From Campylobacterales bacterium (GTDB lineage: Bacteria; Campylobacterota; Campylobacteria; Campylobacterales; Sulfurovaceae), in contig JACXUM010000010.1 in the NCBI GenBank assembly GCA_014763895.1, positions 27,663-91,662 of the forward strand: DNA of 64,000 nt, read 5' to 3'. The stretch's first letter is position 1, and each line of letters opens with the position of its first letter. Below the pieces are notes generated by a model. The model made no database searches. It was not told the origin of the DNA and was given only the letters and a program-made list of their open reading frames with translations. Both the position numbers and the translations under genes were made by a program. This document shows, in pieces, positions 60,655 to 64,000 of the stretch.

Positions 60655-61491
60655 ATGATGCATTTAGATGAATATATCGAAAAATTTTTAGTCTATTTGG
60701 AAGATGTAAGGGGATACTCCCAAACATCAGTCTTAACTTATGAGACGGCACTGGCACAGATGCAGAAGGTCAGCCATTTTTATGAAGAAGATGGGGAGAT
60801 GCTCCTTGATATCACGCCGTTTCGTTTTGCTATAGCCAAAAACCATAAAAAGACGATTGCCAAAAAACTCTCAGCCGTACGCTCTTTTGCCAAATATCTT
60901 AAAGACCAGGAAAAATTGTCTGTAAAATTGATAGCAGATGAATCGATTAAAGTGCCCCAAAGCCTTCCCAAGCCCATAGAAGAAAATTATATAGAAGAGG
61001 TATTGCAGAAAGCAACACTGGAAGAGAAACTGCTTGTCATGATACTGTATGGTTTGGGACTGCGTATCTCTGAACTTGCTTCTCTTAAACTGGCTGATAT
61101 CGACCATGGATGGGTGCGAATCCATGGTAAAGGCAATAAAACAAGACAGCTGCCCATTTTGAATAGTATCCAAGTTCTTATCGATCGTTATACAGATCAG
61201 AAGATGCCTAAGAAATATCTGTTCGAAAAGGGTAATGCCCCTATGAACAGCGCACAGCTACGCTATAAGCTGACTGGTTTGTTCAAAGCGTCGGGTATCA
61301 AAGCCACACCCCATCAGCTTCGTCACTCGTTTGCAACACATCTGCTTAATCACGGTGCACGGATCGCTGATGTGAGTGAACTTTTGGGACATGCCACAAT
61401 GGCGACAACACAGGTTTATACCAAGCTTGGCTCAGTGAAAAAAATGCAGGAGTACATGAAGGCACACCCTTTGGCGAAGAGTGAGGAATGA
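60655..61491 (+). CDS. Tyrosine recombinase of the Xer type
   Basis: 278 residues. The N-terminal core-binding domain has YLEDVRGYSQTSVLTYE. The catalytic residues are all present: Arg in YGLGLRISELASL, Lys in GKGNKTRQLP, His-x-x-Arg in HQLRHSFATHLL, His in LLGHATMATTQVYTKL and the nucleophile Tyr in QVYTKL. Length fits XerC/XerD (about 300), shorter than XerH of Campylobacter (about 360). It probably resolves chromosome dimers, but no dif site was identified here. Two ATG codons are possible (60655 or 60658). Its stop codon lies inside a heptamer repeat (61483). Confidence 0.85.
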   Translation: MMHLDEYIEKFLVYLEDVRGYSQTSVLTYETALAQMQKVSHFYEEDGEMLLDITPFRFAIAKNHKKTIAKKLSAVRSFAKYLKDQEKLSVKLIADESIKVPQSLPKPIEENYIEEVLQKATLEEKLLVMILYGLGLRISELASLKLADIDHGWVRIHGKGNKTRQLPILNSIQVLIDRYTDQKMPKKYLFEKGNAPMNSAQLRYKLTGLFKASGIKATPHQLRHSFATHLLNHGARIADVSELLGHATMATTQVYTKLGSVKKMQEYMKAHPLAKSEE

Positions 61492-61517
61492 GGAATGAGG
61501 AATTAGGAATGAGGAAT
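61483..61517. repeat. (GAGGAAT)5 heptamer array at the xer/tilS junction
   Basis: Five tandem 7-base units; the fourth is TAGGAAT. The xer stop is in the first unit boundary and the tilS stop (TAA) lies in the variant unit. Unit length is not a multiple of three, so copy-number change would alter both C-termini. Confidence 0.9.
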
Positions 61518-62501
61518 GATAGAGGAGGGGTTGATATTTGCCTCAAACAGATAGGCGCGTATCTTTGCAGGGATCTTTGCTAACCTGCAGGCTTCTTTGA
61601 ACTTTTTTGGCATATCGGTTGTACTGTAGGGGGAGATGAACAGTAGATTATTGTGCAGTTCTACAGCCCATTCTCCTCCGATAACGAGAGAGGATTCTTT
61701 TTCTATTTCCTTGCGTTGGGCCGCTGAAAGAAGATAGCCCAGTTCCTTGAGAGCAATATCTGCTGCTTTGGCCTTGGCCCAGGAATGGTGAAGCTTGATG
61801 ATTCTAAGTTTATCCTGTCGGTAAAGTGTTTCAAACCCCTCTTCAAGGATATGCTTGTCATCTTTTAGATAGGCAAAACTGCGTTTTATCCCTTCTTGAA
61901 ATTCGGCTATTAAAGGATCTGAAAACTGTTTTCTGAATCTGTTCCTCTCAAACCGTTCGTCCAGGTTGCTTTCATCTATAAAATAAGGGTAGTGATGTGT
62001 TTCAAGGTAGTTTAGTAGTTCATCTTTTGCATAGGCAAGCAGGGGCCGTACCATCGTATAGCCCTCTTTTTGCACGATACTTTCCAAGCCTAGCAGCTCG
62101 CAAAGACCTGCTCCCTTACCCAGCCGCATCAGCAGCCACTCAAGTTGGTCATTAAGCTGATGGGCGGTAAGTAAGGTATCATAACGATGTTCCTCGATCA
62201 GTTTTTCAAAAAAACCATACCGAAATGTTCTGGCATGTTGTTCAAAATGGGTGTCAAATTTGGGTGCTTTGATCGTATGGCAGCGTAGACCATACTTTGT
62301 GGCAAGTGCTTTGGCATGAGCCTCTTCTTTGTCACTGTTTTTTCTAGTGCTGTAATTGACCAAAGCAATGTCAAACGGAATATGGTTTTCCACCAAAAGA
62401 AAGAAAAGTGCTGATGAATCAATCCCGGCTGAGAAAGCGAGGAGATTTTTCTTATTAATGAGAAATGAGAAATGAGAAATGAGAAATGATTTATCGAGCA
62501 T
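61503..62501 (-). CDS. tilS: tRNA(Ile)-lysidine synthase, repeat-modified N-terminus
   Basis: 332 residues. Adds lysine to C34 of tRNA-Ile(CAU), normally essential. The PP-loop FSAGIDSS (usually SGGxDSS) is at residues about 24-31, followed by HQLNDQLEWLLMRLGKG and RPLLAYAKDELL. The first 15 residues (MLDKSFLISHFSFLI) come from an inserted sequence: the ATG at 62501 is inside the adjacent four-helix gene and the rest is encoded by a heptamer repeat (62458-62489). No ribosome site is seen before the ATG, so coupling to the upstream gene is likely. Its stop is in another heptamer array. Confidence 0.88.
   Translation of the reverse strand: MLDKSFLISHFSFLINKKNLLAFSAGIDSSALFFLLVENHIPFDIALVNYSTRKNSDKEEAHAKALATKYGLRCHTIKAPKFDTHFEQHARTFRYGFFEKLIEEHRYDTLLTAHQLNDQLEWLLMRLGKGAGLCELLGLESIVQKEGYTMVRPLLAYAKDELLNYLETHHYPYFIDESNLDERFERNRFRKQFSDPLIAEFQEGIKRSFAYLKDDKHILEEGFETLYRQDKLRIIKLHHSWAKAKAADIALKELGYLLSAAQRKEIEKESSLVIGGEWAVELHNNLLFISPYSTTDMPKKFKEACRLAKIPAKIRAYLFEANINPSSIIPHS
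62458..62489. repeat. (ATGAGAA)4 heptamer array inside the tilS 5' end
   Basis: Four full tandem ATGAGAA units plus a partial ATGA. It encodes residues 5-15 of TilS on the minus strand. Variation by one unit would shift the tilS frame. Confidence 0.92.
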
Positions 62502-62877
62502 GATTTGATTTAGCTGTTTTAGTACTTGATATCAGAAGTTTAATTAACTCTTCGATATCAGGAAGGATACTTTCAAACATGTGAGATTGGATAAAATCTG
62601 ATTCAACTAGCAAGTAGAGCCAATATCTCGTCTCATTTGCTTCTTTTAGTGCGATTGATAATTTATTGATAAAATCTGCTTTAGATTGTGCAAAGTGGGA
62701 CTCTTGTACCATTGCACCGATGGCTGTACCACTGCGTAGAATTTGTTTCGAGAGAATATATTCTTTATGATTTTCTTTTAAAAAAAGATAGAGTTTTATA
62801 ATACGCAGTGAAAAAGTAAAACTTTTTTGACTTAGCGTGTCCCTGAAAATACCTTGCCCTAATTTTTCATTTTTCAT
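62491..62877 (-). CDS. Four-helix-bundle protein (S23/IVS-encoded family)
   Basis: 128 residues. The family core is clear: IIKLYLFLKENHKEYILSKQ, RSGTAIGAMVQESHFAQSKADF, KLSIALKEANETRYWLYLLV and ESILPDIEELIKLLISS. This is the four-helix bundle first known from intervening sequences in 23S rRNA genes, related to Avd of diversity-generating retroelements. Its function is not known. The first codons (MKNEKLGQG) are produced by a heptamer array (62863) and overlap the rimO stop (TAATG); its 3' end overlaps the tilS start. It interrupts what in Campylobacter is an adjacent rimO-tilS pair, so it is a likely insertion. Confidence 0.85.
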   Translation of the reverse strand: MKNEKLGQGIFRDTLSQKSFTFSLRIIKLYLFLKENHKEYILSKQILRSGTAIGAMVQESHFAQSKADFINKLSIALKEANETRYWLYLLVESDFIQSHMFESILPDIEELIKLLISSTKTAKSNHAR

Positions 62878-62883
62878 TATTCA
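62863..62883. repeat. (TTTTTCA)2-TTATTCA heptamer array at rimO 3' end
   Basis: Three 7-base units, read on the minus strand as TGAATAA-TGAAAAA-TGAAAAA, in the opposite orientation to the array at 62458. It carries the rimO stop and the four-helix gene's start. Confidence 0.8.
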
Positions 62884-64000
62884 TTACACATTTTTAATAA
62901 TGTTGCTAACAATTGATCTCCTGCCAGTTCGGTAATATGTGCTTGGTACATTTTTCCATACACGATAGGCAGATCGGAAGTATCATTGATGAGGATCTCA
63001 CCGTCGATATCTACTGCCCATTGCAGCGGTCTGGCACCCAGAAGATACTCATGTTCTTCACTTTCTCCATCCAGGACGACCGTAACCCTTTGCCCTACCA
63101 TTTTTTGCAACGATGCAAGGGTAGTACGCTCGGCTATCTCTCCTAGAATTTTTGTTCTTTTTTCGATAACCTTTTGAGGGATCTGTTCCATCGTATAGGC
63201 TGAGGTTGTCTCTTCATTGGAATAGGCAAAAGTGTTGAAGCGGTCAAAGCCGAAATTTTCCATGAAATCACAGAGTTTTTCAAAAGCTTCTTCGCTCTCT
63301 CCAGGATGTCCTGCTATTACAGAAGTGCGGATAAAGGCACCCGGTTTGCTTTTCATGTATTCAAGCAGTTCGATCGTCTTTTGCTCGCCAAACCCTCTCT
63401 TCATGATCTTGAGCATTCCCTCATCGATATGCTGGATAGGCATATCGAAGTAGGTTTGGAAGATCTTCGAATCGGCGATCGCATCGATCAGTTTGAAGGT
63501 GGTCGTACTGGGGTAAAGATAGAGGATACGCGCTGACTTGACCCCATCGATGGCTTCAATAGTATGAATAAGGTCGATCAGCCCCTCTTTTAGCCCCATA
63601 TCCCTTCCATAGCTGGAACTGTCCTGCGAAATGAAAGAAAAGTCGTAAAATCCCTGTGAAACAAGGTTGCTGACCTCTTTTTCGATGGATGAGAGCGTTC
63701 TGGAGTGCAGTTTGCCTTTGAAACTTGGGATAGCACAGAATGAACACTGCTGGTTGCATCCTTCGGCGATCTTGATATAGGCATGGTAGTTTGAGCCCGT
63801 GATGACCCTCTGGGCCGTTTCATTGGCAAGGTAGACTTCCGGAGAGAAGGTACTTTGTCTGGTTGCGATGAGCTGGTCTATCTTTTCATAGTCTCCCACA
63901 CCCGTAAAGATATCGATCTCAGGCATCTGCTCTTGCAGTTCTTCTTTGTAGCGTTCACTCAGACAGCCGCTCATGACCAAAATAGAGTCTTTTTTGCGCC
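62877..64000 (-). CDS. rimO: Ribosomal protein S12 methylthiotransferase, N-terminus cut by window edge
   Basis: About 375 residues visible; the frame stays open to the right edge (KKDSILVMSGCLSERY), so the N-terminal MTTase domain is incomplete. The radical SAM motif CNQQCSFCAIPSFKG identifies the family; IKIAEGCNQQCSFCAIP, with SQDSSSYGRDMG and RTSVIAGHPGESEEAF, fits RimO rather than MiaB. A TRAM domain closes the protein. It thiomethylates Asp-88 of S12. Its last codons, CNE and the stop, fall in the heptamer repeat. Confidence 0.93.
   Translation of the reverse strand, partial: RKKDSILVMSGCLSERYKEELQEQMPEIDIFTGVGDYEKIDQLIATRQSTFSPEVYLANETAQRVITGSNYHAYIKIAEGCNQQCSFCAIPSFKGKLHSRTLSSIEKEVSNLVSQGFYDFSFISQDSSSYGRDMGLKEGLIDLIHTIEAIDGVKSARILYLYPSTTTFKLIDAIADSKIFQTYFDMPIQHIDEGMLKIMKRGFGEQKTIELLEYMKSKPGAFIRTSVIAGHPGESEEAFEKLCDFMENFGFDRFNTFAYSNEETTSAYTMEQIPQKVIEKRTKILGEIAERTTLASLQKMVGQRVTVVLDGESEEHEYLLGARPLQWAVDIDGEILINDTSDLPIVYGKMYQAHITELAGDQLLATLLKMCNE

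Noticed and set aside
1..64000. CRISPR arrays, insertion sequences, prophage or rRNA genes
   Set aside because: No regularly spaced repeat of 25-40 bases, no transposase frame, no phage structural genes and no rRNA segment were seen. The only tandem repeats are the heptamer arrays near tilS.

Overview
The window is a chromosomal segment of a Campylobacterota (epsilonproteobacterial) chemolithotroph. I infer a Sulfurovum/Sulfurimonas-like organism; genus is not certain. The reasons are: gene orders shared with Helicobacter and Campylobacter (dnaG + PP-loop ATPase; poly-E protein-gmk-tatA-argS; HP0268-like protein-miaB-DUF374), a NADH-dehydrogenase-like complex I operon without true NuoE/NuoF, a SorAB sulfite dehydrogenase, and mid-40s percent GC or lower with TATAAT-type -10 boxes and few clear -35 boxes. 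All gene calls come from reading translations and motifs; no database search was run.

Layout. 1-5211: rnc (partial), rnhA and a LapB-like TPR protein leftward; dnaG, a PP-loop ATPase, a parvulin and tRNA-Ala rightward. 5231-12906: a leftward molybdate/tungstate region with modE and a nine-gene operon (OprD-like porin, two Mop proteins, two ModA, two ModB, one ModC, a truncated ModD) preceded by two ModE-type operators. 13045-13225: two identical tRNA-Glu genes. 13314-20532: a lipoprotein, nfo, then a rightward run of secreted lipase, FadL, acyl-CoA synthetase, NagA, PTS EIIA and a 32-residue membrane peptide. 20529-23748: leftward GlcNAc PTS permease (EIICB) and a HPr-EI fusion. 23978-27829: an AAA ATPase, SorAB and a rhodanese. 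28129-45558: the 14-gene nuo operon, closed by a strong terminator.

45600-64000: housekeeping genes: miaA, pssA-like, UbiA/MqnP-like prenyltransferase, uracil-DNA glycosylase, tRNA-Arg(GCG), gmk, tatA, argS, a NadD-RsfS fusion, gap-pgk-tpi, nusA, miaB, DUF374, a Xer recombinase, tilS, a four-helix-bundle gene and rimO (partial).

How it fits together. Molybdate or tungstate imported by the mod genes would supply cofactors such as that of SorA. SorAB feeds electrons from sulfite to cytochrome c. Complex I seems to take electrons through an unusual GltD-like FAD subunit and two dissimilar NuoG proteins. The lipase/FadL/FadD and PTS/NagA genes suggest scavenging of lipids and amino sugars on top of an autotrophic core.

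The most unusual points are: a four-helix-bundle gene flanked by heptanucleotide repeats that has landed between rimO and tilS and now appears to supply the tilS start; the complex I input module; the NadD-RsfS fusion; the ModE operator pair in front of a porin; and a structured leader upstream of nuoA.
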